Of a stretch of 25,621 nt of DNA, positions 13,647-21,692 are shown piece after piece. The DNA is taken from positions 1-25,621 of the forward strand of contig HF999606.1 of assembly GCA_000434055.1 (NCBI GenBank), in the 5' to 3' direction. A model generated the notes under the pieces. The model ran no database searches, was not told the origin of the DNA, and saw only the letters and a list, made by a program, of their open reading frames with translations. Source of the DNA: Ruminococcus sp. CAG:488. Its GTDB lineage: Bacteria > Bacillota > Clostridia > Oscillospirales > Acutalibacteraceae. The translations under genes were made by a program, and so were the position numbers. Each line of letters starts with the position of its first letter. The first letter of the stretch is position 1.

Positions 13647-14276
13647 ATGCTTAATGAAGAAGAAACAAGAAAGGTTTTTGGCGAAAGGCTGACCGAAACG
13701 AGAAAACGCTGCGGCATTACTCAGCTTGGTCTTGCCGAAAAATTGAATTACAGCGACAAGGCAGTATCGAAATGGGAGAGAGGGGAGAGCCTGCCCGATG
13801 TTCTGACGATAATGAAAATCGGCGAGGTTCTCGGCGTAACCATGTCATATTTGCTCGGCGAGGAGGATAAACCGAAAACGCCCGAAAAAGTTATCAAGGA
13901 AAAACGCTCTAAGCGTTCGATTTCCGTGTTTGTGCCGCTTGTTTCCGCAATCGGAATTTATTTCATCGCATCGGTTCTGTTCCTGGTTTTCAAGCAGATA
14001 CCGTCACTTGCTCCTTATGCAGACTACTCGTTTTTGTTTGCGCTGCCTGTTGTGTTTATAACGCTGAGTGTATTTTCCTTCATTTGGTGGCACAATATTT
14101 CGCAATGTATTTGCCTCTCGATTCTGATTTGGTCAACGTTCGCAAGCATTTATACGGCGGTTGACCTGTTCACGAATCTGCCGGATTTCAAGTACATTTT
14201 CTTTTCAAGCGCAATACTTCAAATTATCTGCATAATCGTATTTGTGTTTGTGCATTTCAAGAAAAAGAATAAATAA
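13647..14276 (+). CDS. XRE-family HTH protein with C-terminal membrane domain
   Basis: A 209-aa protein. An XRE helix-turn-helix fills residues 11-66 (ITQLGLAEKLNYSDKAVSKWERG), then a basic linker (about 72-92) and four hydrophobic segments (about 92-116, 126-146, 150-174, 185-203). Such fusions tether a DNA-binding domain to the membrane; the signal sensed is unknown. It is a single-gene unit with promoter and terminator, not obviously tied to a neighbour, although its position just upstream of a phage-type replication gene makes a link to that gene possible. Confidence 0.85.
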   Translation: MLNEEETRKVFGERLTETRKRCGITQLGLAEKLNYSDKAVSKWERGESLPDVLTIMKIGEVLGVTMSYLLGEEDKPKTPEKVIKEKRSKRSISVFVPLVSAIGIYFIASVLFLVFKQIPSLAPYADYSFLFALPVVFITLSVFSFIWWHNISQCICLSILIWSTFASIYTAVDLFTNLPDFKYIFFSSAILQIICIIVFVFVHFKKKNK

Positions 14277-14279
14277 TTT

Positions 14280-14310
14280 AAGCTCGCTTCGGTTTCGTTG
14301 CGAGCTTTTT
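14280..14310 (+). terminator. Terminator of the XRE/membrane regulator gene
   Basis: AAGCTCGC (14280-14287) pairs with GCGAGCTT (14300-14307) and runs into five T. Confidence 0.8.
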
Positions 14311-14444
14311 GACTAAGTATTATTCATTAAAATCTAATCTTCTGATTTTATTTAAACGGTGCGGTGAAAACTTTCCGTAATTCTGTCGAACAAGCTCTTT
14401 TTTGGTCGCAATAGGGCGTTAGGCGGACGCGGTGCGTTAATGCG

Positions 14445-14476
14445 TGTATAATTGATTGTGTATAAAGAATTATACA
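14445..14476 (+). promoter_or_regulatory. Candidate promoter/operator of the replication-like gene
   Basis: A perfect TATAAT (14447-14452) lies in TGTATAAT. A palindrome TGTATAA-AGAA-TTATACA follows (14459-14476), where transcription would begin, and the first TGTATAA is a third copy of the half-site. No -35 box is visible, so the promoter would be weak or need an activator. The rest of 14311-14444 shows nothing recognisable. Confidence 0.4.
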
Positions 14477-14503
14477 ATTTTAATCATTCTTGAAGGAGTT
14501 TAT

Positions 14504-15208
14504 ATGACGGAAAAAAAGACAAGCTTTGTTTTGCCGACGGATCTTCTGAGCGAGCTGGAGGATTTTTCCGATGATGAGGTCGGAAAAATTTTCAGAGCCG
14601 TCCTTAATTATACAAGCGAATCCGCAGAGCCGTGCTTCGGGGACAGGGCAATGAAGGTTGTTTTCAGGCATATCAGAAAATACATAGACAGCGCAAACGA
14701 AAACTATGATAAAAAAGTGCAGGCGAACAGGATAAACGGTGCAAAGGGAGGCAGGCCGAAAAAGGAAGCCGCTGAAAACCCAACGGTTTTTGAAGAAACC
14801 CAACGGTTTTCGGAAAAACCCGACAAAACCTATACTGAGTCTGAGACTGATTCTAAGTCTGAAATTGAGTCTGAGTCTGAGAGTGAGCTTGAGTCTGTCA
14901 GCAAAGCGCTCACGCGCACAAAAAAATACGGCGAACATAATAATGTTGAACTGAGTGACGATGAATACGGGCGTTTGGCTGAGCGAATGGGTGTAAGCAA
15001 CCGCAATTCGTATATTGAGAAGCTCAGTGACTATATGGCTGCGACGGGCAAAAGATATCAGAGCCATTATGCGACGATTCGCAATTGGTTCAGGCAGGAC
15101 GGCGGCACAAAGCCAAGCTACGACATGGACGAATTTTTGAGGCGAGCCGAACAATTACCTGTTTACAAGAGCAATAAGGAAAAGAAAAAAGAGAATGAGA
15201 ATGCTTAA
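14504..15208 (+). CDS. Phage-type replication/replisome-organizer-like protein (DUF6291-like N-terminus)
   Basis: About 234 aa. The N-terminal domain (1-85, LPTDLLSELEDFSDDEVGKIFRAV then KVVFRHIRKYIDSANENYDKK) resembles the DUF6291 domain of phage and integrative-element proteins. RINGAKGGRPKK follows, then a Ser/Glu-rich linker (about 105-132) and a C-terminal piece with YQSHYATIRNWFRQDG, a common ending of phage replication proteins. ATG 14504 has AAGGAG upstream. No other phage genes flank it. The linker DNA carries a 10-bp-phased hexamer array and a hexanucleotide repeat. A role in replication initiation is inferred, not shown. Confidence 0.7.
   Translation: MTEKKTSFVLPTDLLSELEDFSDDEVGKIFRAVLNYTSESAEPCFGDRAMKVVFRHIRKYIDSANENYDKKVQANRINGAKGGRPKKEAAENPTVFEETQRFSEKPDKTYTESETDSKSEIESESESELESVSKALTRTKKYGEHNNVELSDDEYGRLAERMGVSNRNSYIEKLSDYMAATGKRYQSHYATIRNWFRQDGGTKPSYDMDEFLRRAEQLPVYKSNKEKKKENENA
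14775..14830. repeat. Six AAAACC/GGTTTT hexamers at exact 10-bp spacing inside the coding sequence
   Basis: Hexamers start at 14775 (AAAACC), 14785 (GGTTTT), 14795 (GAAACC), 14805 (GGTTTT), 14815 (AAAACC) and 14825 (AAAACC), with a degenerate GAAGCC at 14765. Adjacent opposite copies form palindromes such as AAAACC-caac-GGTTTT. Since 10 is not a multiple of 3, the copies fall in different codon frames, so they are not a repeat of the protein. Confidence 0.75.
14834..14899 (+). repeat. Imperfect hexanucleotide tandem repeat coding for an acidic Ser/Glu linker
   Basis: Eleven consecutive 6-bp units related to TCTGAG encode an alternating Ser/Thr and Glu/Asp stretch. It follows the hexamer array directly and could expand or shrink by slippage without a frameshift. 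Confidence 0.85.
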
Positions 15209-15223
15209 TATCATTATCGGCTC

Positions 15224-15257
15224 AAAAAAAGAACGAAAGCCGTTATGACCCTCGTTC
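15224..15257 (-). terminator. Terminator of rnhA
   Basis: On the minus strand GAACGAGGG pairs with CTTTCGTTC (15249-15257 with 15231-15239, two G-U pairs) and is followed by seven T. The plus strand lacks those G-U pairs. Confidence 0.75.
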
Positions 15258-15267
15258 CGGATTATAT

Positions 15268-15705
15268 TTATTGCAGCTTTTTCCACTCGGCGACAGCCAG
15301 TCGGTCGCAGCGTTCGTTTTCCGGGTGGGAGGCGTGACCCTTGACCCATACTACGGTGACCTTGTGGATATCGCAGAGCCTTAAAAGCTCCTCCCACAGG
15401 TCCGGATTTAACGCAGGCTTGTTGTCGCTTTTCTTCCAGCCCTTTGCCTTCCAGCTCTTTGCCCAGCCTTTTGAAAGGCCGTCGGCAACGTATTTTGAAT
15501 CGGTCGTCAGCGTGACCTCGCAAGGCTCCCTGAGAAGCTTCAGCGCCTCGATTACGCCCGTCAGCTCCATTCGGTTGTTTGTCGTGTTGCGTTCACCGCC
15601 GCTGATTTCTTTCTCCGTACCCTTATATCTGAGAACAGCGCCCCAGCCGCCGGGACCCGGATTGCCCGAGCATGCGCCGTCGGTAAAAATTTCAACCTTT
15701 TTCAT
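15268..15705 (-). CDS. rnhA: Ribonuclease HI
   Basis: A 145-aa enzyme that cuts the RNA strand of RNA-DNA hybrids during replication and R-loop removal. All catalytic acids are in place: Asp9 in FTDGACSGNPGPGG, Glu47 in NRMELTG, Asp69 in TTDSKYV, plus the later His in KGHASHPENERCD and final Asp. The basic handle region (WAKSWKAKGWKKSD) is present, as in E. coli RNase HI. ATG 15705 has GAGGTGA upstream; the open frame reaching 15837 is not coding. The gene is convergent with the replication-like gene and divergent from rnj. Confidence 0.97.
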   Translation of the reverse strand: MKKVEIFTDGACSGNPGPGGWGAVLRYKGTEKEISGGERNTTNNRMELTGVIEALKLLREPCEVTLTTDSKYVADGLSKGWAKSWKAKGWKKSDNKPALNPDLWEELLRLCDIHKVTVVWVKGHASHPENERCDRLAVAEWKKLQ

Positions 15706-15725
15706 TGCTTCACCTCGCCTGAAAT

Positions 15726-15754
15726 ATTTTACCATAAGGCACGGAAAAAAACAA
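15726..15754 (-). promoter_or_regulatory. Promoter of rnhA
   Basis: On the minus strand TTGTTT (15749-15754) and TAAAAT (15726-15731) are 17 bases apart, giving a leader of about 15 nt. Confidence 0.55.
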
Positions 15755-15821
15755 TAATTATTTCTTGCAACGAAATTGTTTATGAAATAGAGCTTTAACC
15801 CATAATAATTAGCATAAATCA

Positions 15822-15850
15822 TTGACTTTTGACGCAAAAAATAGTATCAT
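15822..15850 (+). promoter_or_regulatory. Promoter of the rnj-gdpP-rplI-dnaB-tilS-hpt-ftsH operon
   Basis: TTGACT (15822-15827) and TATCAT (15845-15850) are 17 bases apart. The leader before rnj is about 80 nt, AT-rich, without an evident hairpin. No other strong promoter is visible up to ftsH because the genes abut. Confidence 0.65.
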
Positions 15851-15938
15851 AAATTAGTTAGATTGGGTAATTATGTTTATTCTATGTCTATAATGCGGTT
15901 TACATAAAAATTTTAAAGAATAGGAGTTAGTTTATTTA

Positions 15939-17855
15939 ATGCCGAAAAATGAAAAAGCTGACAAGAGTCAGAAGTCTGCAGCAAAAAACAAGCAGACAAA
16001 ACGCGGCGTAAAGCAGCCCCAAAAGACTGCCAAACCGCCGAAAAGCAAAACGGCGAAGAGCGAAAAATCGAAAACTGCCAAATCTAATCCGAAAAACGCT
16101 CAACAGGCCGAAAAGAGAAGGACAAATCAAAAAAGAACGAATAAGAAAAGCTTCGGTTCAACAAATTCAAGAAGGAAGCAGAGCAAGAAAATGCCTGCGA
16201 AATCCGTTAAGATAGGCTTCCTCGGCGGACTTAACGAGATCGGTAAGAACATTACGGTTTATGAATTTGAGAACGATATCGTAATAGTCGACTGCGGTCT
16301 TGCCTTTCCCGAGGCAGATATGCTAGGAGTTGACCTTGTTATTCCCGATTTCACCTATCTTGAGGAGAACAGAGAGAAAATCAAGGGTATCGTTATAACC
16401 CACGGACATGAGGATCACATCGGCGCACTTGCCTATCTTCTTCAAAAAATCAACATTCCCGTTTACGGCACAAGGCTGACAATGGGTCTCGTTGAGGGCA
16501 AGCTTGAGGAGCATAAGCTCCTTGACGGTGCAAAGCTCAATGTTATCAAGCCGGGCGACACAATTAAGCTCGGAAAATTTGACATTGAAGCGATTCATGT
16601 TAATCACTCAATTCCGGATTCGCTTGCCTTTGCGATAAAGTGCGAGGCGGGAATTATTGTTCAGATGGGCGATTTCAAAATCGACAGCACACCGATCGAC
16701 GGCGGAATGATTGATATCAACCGCTTCGCCGAGCTTGGCGGTGAGGGCGTTCTTTGTATGCTTTCCGATTCGACAAATGCCGAAAGAAAGGGCTATACGG
16801 AATCGGAGCGTGCCGTCGGAGCATCGCTCAGAACACTCTTTGAGCAAGCGGGCAAGAGACGGATAATCATTGCGACCTTCGCCTCAAACGTTCACCGTGT
16901 TCAGCAGATCATCGACCAGGCGGAGTCGCTCGGACGTAAGGTTGCTCTCTCGGGCAGAAGCCTTGAAAACGTTGTTGAAATCGGTTCAAGACTCGGTTAT
17001 CTCAACGTCAAGGAGGGTGAGCTGGTCAGCATTGACATGATCAACAAGTACCCCGACGACAAGATGGTTATCATCACGACAGGAAGTCAGGGCGAGCCGA
17101 TGTCGGCGCTTTCGAGAATGGCTTTTTCCGGCCACAGGAAGGTTTCCATAGGCCCTAACGACTGTATTATAATCTCGGCAAATCCGATTCCCGGCAATGA
17201 AAAGACGGTCGGAAACGTTATCAATGAGCTGATGAAGCTCGGCGCAGACGTTATCTACGAAAAGAGCTACGGCGTTCACGTTTCGGGTCACGCTTGCCAG
17301 GAGGAGCTTAAACTGATGATGGGTATCATCAAGCCTAAGTTCTTTATTCCCGTCCACGGCGAGCAGAAGCACTTGAGAAAGCACGCACAGCTTGCCATGA
17401 ATATGGGTATTCCGAAAAGTAACATCTTCATTCCCGACAACGGAGTTTGTCTTGAGCTTTCCGAGAACGGAATCAAGCAGCTTGAGAATATTCCGGCAGG
17501 TCAGGTATTTGTTGACGGATCGGGCGTAGGCGACGTCGGAAACGTTGTCCTCAGGGACAGAAAGCGCCTCGCCGAGGACGGCTTAATAATCGTCGTCGCA
17601 ACAATGGATTCGTATTCGGGCGAGATTATGGCAGGTCCGGATATCATGACAAGAGGCTTCGTCTATGTCAGAGAATCCGAAGAGCTAATTGACGAAGCAA
17701 GAGAGATTGCAAGATATGCAATAGAAAACTGCATTTATAATAATATCCGTGATTGGAGCACGATTAAATCCAAGGTCAGAGATGAGGTCTCGCACCTCAT
17801 GTACGAAAAGACAAAGAGAAGCCCGATGATCCTTTCGATTATCATGGAGGTTTAA
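15939..17855 (+). CDS. rnj: Ribonuclease J with long basic N-terminal extension
   Basis: A 638-aa metallo-beta-lactamase/beta-CASP nuclease that degrades and matures RNA (5'-3' exonuclease and endonuclease in known members). The core begins near residue 90 with KIGFLGGLNEIGKN; the zinc motif THGHEDHIGA is at 154-163, and later FASNVHRV, GHACQEE and PVHGE motifs are present. Usual RNase J is about 555 aa; the first roughly 86 residues here are a disordered stretch rich in Lys, Gln, Ser, Ala, probably RNA-binding. ATG 15939 has AGGAG 12 bases upstream. It heads a seven-gene run and gdpP starts 3 bases after it. Confidence 0.96.
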   Translation: MPKNEKADKSQKSAAKNKQTKRGVKQPQKTAKPPKSKTAKSEKSKTAKSNPKNAQQAEKRRTNQKRTNKKSFGSTNSRRKQSKKMPAKSVKIGFLGGLNEIGKNITVYEFENDIVIVDCGLAFPEADMLGVDLVIPDFTYLEENREKIKGIVITHGHEDHIGALAYLLQKINIPVYGTRLTMGLVEGKLEEHKLLDGAKLNVIKPGDTIKLGKFDIEAIHVNHSIPDSLAFAIKCEAGIIVQMGDFKIDSTPIDGGMIDINRFAELGGEGVLCMLSDSTNAERKGYTESERAVGASLRTLFEQAGKRRIIIATFASNVHRVQQIIDQAESLGRKVALSGRSLENVVEIGSRLGYLNVKEGELVSIDMINKYPDDKMVIITTGSQGEPMSALSRMAFSGHRKVSIGPNDCIIISANPIPGNEKTVGNVINELMKLGADVIYEKSYGVHVSGHACQEELKLMMGIIKPKFFIPVHGEQKHLRKHAQLAMNMGIPKSNIFIPDNGVCLELSENGIKQLENIPAGQVFVDGSGVGDVGNVVLRDRKRLAEDGLIIVVATMDSYSGEIMAGPDIMTRGFVYVRESEELIDEAREIARYAIENCIYNNIRDWSTIKSKVRDEVSHLMYEKTKRSPMILSIIMEV

Positions 17856-17858
17856 TTT

Positions 17859-19853
17859 ATGAAGGACAAGATCAAATCATTGATACGCAGCTTTCCCGTT
17901 ATTTGCGGCGCTTCGGCGGCAGCATTGCTGTTCACCGTGCTGACGTTTATTCTCGGTCCGCTGTGGCTTGCGATAGTTGAGCTCATTGCCGATATAGCCG
18001 TAGTGGTTTATCTTATCCTGAACTATGATTTGATGAGTATCAGGAAGCAGAAGATGATTACCCATATCTCTTCCAATCTCGAACAGTATGTTAAAAATAT
18101 TTCCGACGGCTTTCCGCTGCCGATAATCATTTGCTCGTCAGACGGAAAAATCGAGTGGTTCAACGACCGCTTTGAGGAGGCGATGGGTCCTCATTCCTCC
18201 GGATACGGCGAGTTAAGCTCGGTGTTTGAAAACGTCGGAATAGATTCTATCCTTGATGCTTCGGTCAACGGCGTTGTTATCGACTGCGACGAAAGAAGCT
18301 TCAACGTTTTCTCCCACCGTGCAAAGGTCGGCGAGAGCGAGTATATAGTGATGTATCTTGTGGATATCACGAAGTACAGGCATATTGCCAACGATTATTT
18401 TCGCTGCCGTCCCGCTCTTGCAATAATGACTATCGACAATATGTCGGAAATTCAGCAGGATCACAGGGAGAGCGACTGCGCCGCCATCAGAAACGGCGTT
18501 GAAAAGAATATCGAAACATGGCTTTCAAAATATCCCTGCCTCATCAGCAAAATAAGCGACAACAGCTTCTACGTTGTAGCCGAGAAGCAGGATATTGACG
18601 ACATGATATCGAGAAAGTTCGATATACTCGATAAGATAAGAAATTACACCTACGACGGCAAATATGTAGGCGTAACGCTCTCTGTCGGCGTCGGTACGGG
18701 CGCGGACGTTGCCGAATGTGAGAAGAATGCAAAGCTTTCGCTTGATATGGCACTCGGCAGGGGCGGAGACCAGGTGGTTATCAAGAATAAGGATAAATAC
18801 GATTTCTTCGGCGGCGTTTCAAAGAGCGTCGACACGGGCAGCAAGGTCAAATCAAGAGTTGTCGCCTCTGCGCTCGCCGAGCTTATTCAAGGCTGCGAAA
18901 ACGTGTACGTCATGGGTCACAGATTCCCGGATTTCGATGCGATCGGCTCGGCTTTCGGAGTGGTATGTATTGCTAAAAAGCTCGGTAAAAACGCATTCCT
19001 CGTTACGGATAAGGAAAAGACAATGGCAAAGCCGCTTGTCGAAAGAGCGGAAACGGAGTTACCCGGCGTTGTTGTTTCAACCGAGACTGCGAAGCTTGAA
19101 TTTGCCAAGAGCAAGAAAAATCTTCTTATCATTGTCGATACGCACATTAAGAGCTTTGTCGAAAGTCCGGATCTTCTTTCTATGTCAAAAATGACTATCG
19201 TTATCGACCACCACAGAAAAGCGGTTGATTATATCGACGATGCGGTTATTTTCTTCCACGACCCGAGCGCTTCCTCGGCTTCGGAGCTTGTGACGGAGCT
19301 TATCGAATATATTCCCGCCGTTGACGAAACGGGCAGCTTTGTTGCCGACGCACTTCTTTCGGGAATTATGCTTGATACAAAGAACTTTATTCTTCGTGTC
19401 GGCGTAGGTACATTTGAGGCAGCGGCGAAGCTTAAAGACTTCGGCGCCGATCCGATAAGAGTCAAAAAGCTTTTCTCGAACGACATTGAAAGCTACCATG
19501 AGAGGAACCGAATCGTTGACTCGGCGAGAAAGTATAAGAACTGCGCAATAGCCGTCGCAGATGTTGAATCAAAGGACATCAGACTGATAAGCGCACAGGC
19601 TGCCGACGAGCTTTTGACAATCAGCGGGGTTGACGCTTCGTTCGTTATATTCACCCTCGGCGATGCCGTTTGCGTTTCCGCCCGTTCCTTCGGCGCGGTC
19701 AACGTTCAGGTTATTATGGAATACATGAACGGCGGCGGGCACCAGACGATGGCTGCCGTGCAGGTTAAAAATTCAACGGTTGCAGAGGTCACGGAACGTG
19801 TAATGCACTGCATTGACCGCTACAACAGTTCATTAAATAAAAGCGAGGTTTAA
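17859..19853 (+). CDS. gdpP: Cyclic-di-AMP phosphodiesterase GdpP (DHH-DHHA1)
   Basis: A 664-aa membrane-bound enzyme that hydrolyses c-di-AMP to pApA and so tunes turgor, potassium and wall stress. Two membrane segments (about 12-55) are followed by a PAS-like domain (about 80-170), a degenerate GGDEF domain (about 180-315), the DHH domain with GHRFPDFDAIG (353-363), IIVDTH and IDHHRKA (449-455), and a DHHA1 domain with NGGGHQTMAA. All catalytic metal residues are seen. It starts 3 bases after rnj; order gdpP-rplI-dnaB matches Bacillus subtilis yybT-rplI-dnaC. Confidence 0.97.
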   Translation: MKDKIKSLIRSFPVICGASAAALLFTVLTFILGPLWLAIVELIADIAVVVYLILNYDLMSIRKQKMITHISSNLEQYVKNISDGFPLPIIICSSDGKIEWFNDRFEEAMGPHSSGYGELSSVFENVGIDSILDASVNGVVIDCDERSFNVFSHRAKVGESEYIVMYLVDITKYRHIANDYFRCRPALAIMTIDNMSEIQQDHRESDCAAIRNGVEKNIETWLSKYPCLISKISDNSFYVVAEKQDIDDMISRKFDILDKIRNYTYDGKYVGVTLSVGVGTGADVAECEKNAKLSLDMALGRGGDQVVIKNKDKYDFFGGVSKSVDTGSKVKSRVVASALAELIQGCENVYVMGHRFPDFDAIGSAFGVVCIAKKLGKNAFLVTDKEKTMAKPLVERAETELPGVVVSTETAKLEFAKSKKNLLIIVDTHIKSFVESPDLLSMSKMTIVIDHHRKAVDYIDDAVIFFHDPSASSASELVTELIEYIPAVDETGSFVADALLSGIMLDTKNFILRVGVGTFEAAAKLKDFGADPIRVKKLFSNDIESYHERNRIVDSARKYKNCAIAVADVESKDIRLISAQAADELLTISGVDASFVIFTLGDAVCVSARSFGAVNVQVIMEYMNGGGHQTMAAVQVKNSTVAEVTERVMHCIDRYNSSLNKSEV

Positions 19854-19856
19854 TTT

Positions 19857-20300
19857 ATGAAAGTAATTCTTACTCAGGATGTTAAGGGTCTCGGCAAGAA
19901 GGGCGAGCTTGTCAACGCTTCCGACGGATATGCACGCAACTTCCTTTTCCCGAGAAAGCTTGCCGCGGAGGCCAATTCACAGGCTATGACCGAACTTAAG
20001 AACCGTGAGGACTCAAAAAAGCATAAGATTGAGGTTGAAACTCAGCAGGCGAAGGCTTCTGCCGACAAAATCAGCGGCAAGACCGTTAAGGTAACCGCCA
20101 AGGCGGGACAGGGCGGACGTCTTTTCGGCTCCGTTACGGCTAAGGAAATCGCCGCAGTTATGAAAACTCAGTTCGGCATTGATATCGACAAGAGAAAAAT
20201 CACTGTTGACGACATCAAGGCCTTCGGCACATATCCCGCAACGGTTAAGCTTTATCAGGGCGTTACAGCCGAGTTCAGCGTTACGGTGACCGAGGCATAA
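19857..20300 (+). CDS. rplI: 50S ribosomal protein L9
   Basis: A 147-aa ribosomal protein with the standard N-terminal MKVILTQDVKGLGKKGELV and G-Y-A-R-N-F-L-FP motif, then a long connecting helix (about 40-75) and a C-terminal rRNA-binding domain. Normal length. It starts 3 bases after gdpP with GAGGTTTA as ribosome site and precedes dnaB by 21 bases. Confidence 0.98.
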   Translation: MKVILTQDVKGLGKKGELVNASDGYARNFLFPRKLAAEANSQAMTELKNREDSKKHKIEVETQQAKASADKISGKTVKVTAKAGQGGRLFGSVTAKEIAAVMKTQFGIDIDKRKITVDDIKAFGTYPATVKLYQGVTAEFSVTVTEA

Positions 20301-20321
20301 ATATAAATCGGAGATAAAAAA

Positions 20322-21692
20322 ATGGATAATACAAATTATTCAAGTGAAGCTGTTTTCAGCCTTGAGGCGGAGCAGGCGGTTCTCGGCTCAATACTGATGG
20401 ATCCTGCCTGTATGCCGCAGGTTCAGGTCTATCTGAGCGCCGACGATTTCTATTTGCCGCAGCACAGGGCAATTTACACCGCCATAGCGACGATTGAAGC
20501 ATCGGGCGGAAAAATTGATCCGTTAATTGTCCTTGACAGTCTCGTTAAGGATAAGGTATATGATACTGCGGCGGGAAAGAACTATCTTTTCCAGCTTTCA
20601 CAGTGCGTTCCGTCAACCGCAAACGTTGAGTCATACGCAAAGATTGTTAAGGAGAAATTCTACATACGCTCTTTAATAAACGCTTCCAGAGAGATAATCG
20701 AGGATGCCTCAACTCAGGAGCAGGCGGCGGACGAACTGCTTGAGGCTGCGGAACAGAAGATATACAATATCCGTCAGGGCAAAAAGACCAATGCGCCGTC
20801 AAGAATAGGCGATATCATCGTCGGTGAGGTCTATACGACGCTCCAGCAGTTGACCTCGCCCGAAAAGGATTTATACAAGGGCTACCCGACAGGCTATGCC
20901 GATCTTGATAAGGTGCTCACGGGCTTGCATAAGTCCGACCTTATTCTTATCGGTGCACGTCCTGCGATGGGTAAAACGAGCTTTGCTTTAAACCTTGCAA
21001 GGAACGTTGCCGTTATCGGCAAGAGAAAAACGCTTATGTTCTCTCTCGAAATGACGAAGGAACAGCTTGCGATGAGAGTCCTTTCAACCGAGGCGAGAGT
21101 AAATTCAGCCAAGATGAGGACGGGCGAGCTTGACGGCGACGACTGGGAGCGGCTCGGTTATGCGACGAACGCTCTTTCAAACGTTGAGCTTTATTTTGAC
21201 GATACAAGCTCCATAACCGTTCCGGAAATGAAAGCGAGAATTCGACGCCTTCGTGACGTTGAATGTGTTATAATCGACTACCTCGGACTTATCCGTCCGG
21301 CAGGCAGGGTAGAAAACCGTGTTCAGGCGGTCAGCGAAATTACGAGAGAACTGAAGCTTATGGCGAAGGATCTTGCAATTCCCGTTATCGTTTGCGCCCA
21401 GCTTTCCAGAGGCACGGAGGGCAGGGGAGGCTCGCACAGACCTCAGCTTTCCGACCTTCGTGAATCCGGTTCTATCGAGCAGGATGCCGATATCGTTTTA
21501 ATGCTCTACCGTCCGAATTATTACAGCAATGACGAGGAGCAGGACGATGACGATGAAGCAAAGCTTTCGCCGAACAAGGCGGAAATAATCGTCGCCAAGA
21601 ACCGTCACGGTCCGACAGACACTGTTGAAATGTTTTGGGACCCCGATCATACACTTTTTATATCTGTGGAGAAGATCAGAAATGATACGTGA
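20322..21692 (+). CDS. dnaB: Replicative DNA helicase (DnaB family)
   Basis: A 456-aa hexameric helicase that unwinds the replication fork (named DnaC in B. subtilis). The N-terminal collar domain (about 10-115) is followed by the RecA-like ATPase with Walker A GARPAMGKTS (211-220), Walker B VECVIIDYLGL and the conserved QLSRGTEGR and LRESGSIEQDAD segments. Length is typical and no intein is present. Its last 11 bases overlap the tilS start. Confidence 0.97.
   Translation: MDNTNYSSEAVFSLEAEQAVLGSILMDPACMPQVQVYLSADDFYLPQHRAIYTAIATIEASGGKIDPLIVLDSLVKDKVYDTAAGKNYLFQLSQCVPSTANVESYAKIVKEKFYIRSLINASREIIEDASTQEQAADELLEAAEQKIYNIRQGKKTNAPSRIGDIIVGEVYTTLQQLTSPEKDLYKGYPTGYADLDKVLTGLHKSDLILIGARPAMGKTSFALNLARNVAVIGKRKTLMFSLEMTKEQLAMRVLSTEARVNSAKMRTGELDGDDWERLGYATNALSNVELYFDDTSSITVPEMKARIRRLRDVECVIIDYLGLIRPAGRVENRVQAVSEITRELKLMAKDLAIPVIVCAQLSRGTEGRGGSHRPQLSDLRESGSIEQDADIVLMLYRPNYYSNDEEQDDDDEAKLSPNKAEIIVAKNRHGPTDTVEMFWDPDHTLFISVEKIRNDT

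Noticed and set aside
13647..14276. Toxin-antitoxin pair formed by the XRE gene and a neighbour
   Set aside because: The XRE protein carries its own membrane domain, is flanked by its own promoter and terminator, and has no small partner gene.
14775..14810. Terminator inside the replication-like gene (AAAACC-caac-GGTTTT palindromes)
   Set aside because: Arms are only 6 bp, A/T-rich and followed by coding sequence without a T-run; phased binding sites explain it better.
14834..14899. CRISPR-like short repeats
   Set aside because: Units are 6 bp, contiguous and without spacers; it is a coding microsatellite.
14480..15154. 224-codon open frame on the minus strand
   Set aside because: Antisense to the replication-like gene; rich in Arg/Leu/Phe from the complement of the Ser/Glu repeats, with no ribosome site.
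20322..21692. Intein in dnaB
   Set aside because: Length (456 aa) and continuous motifs show no insertion.
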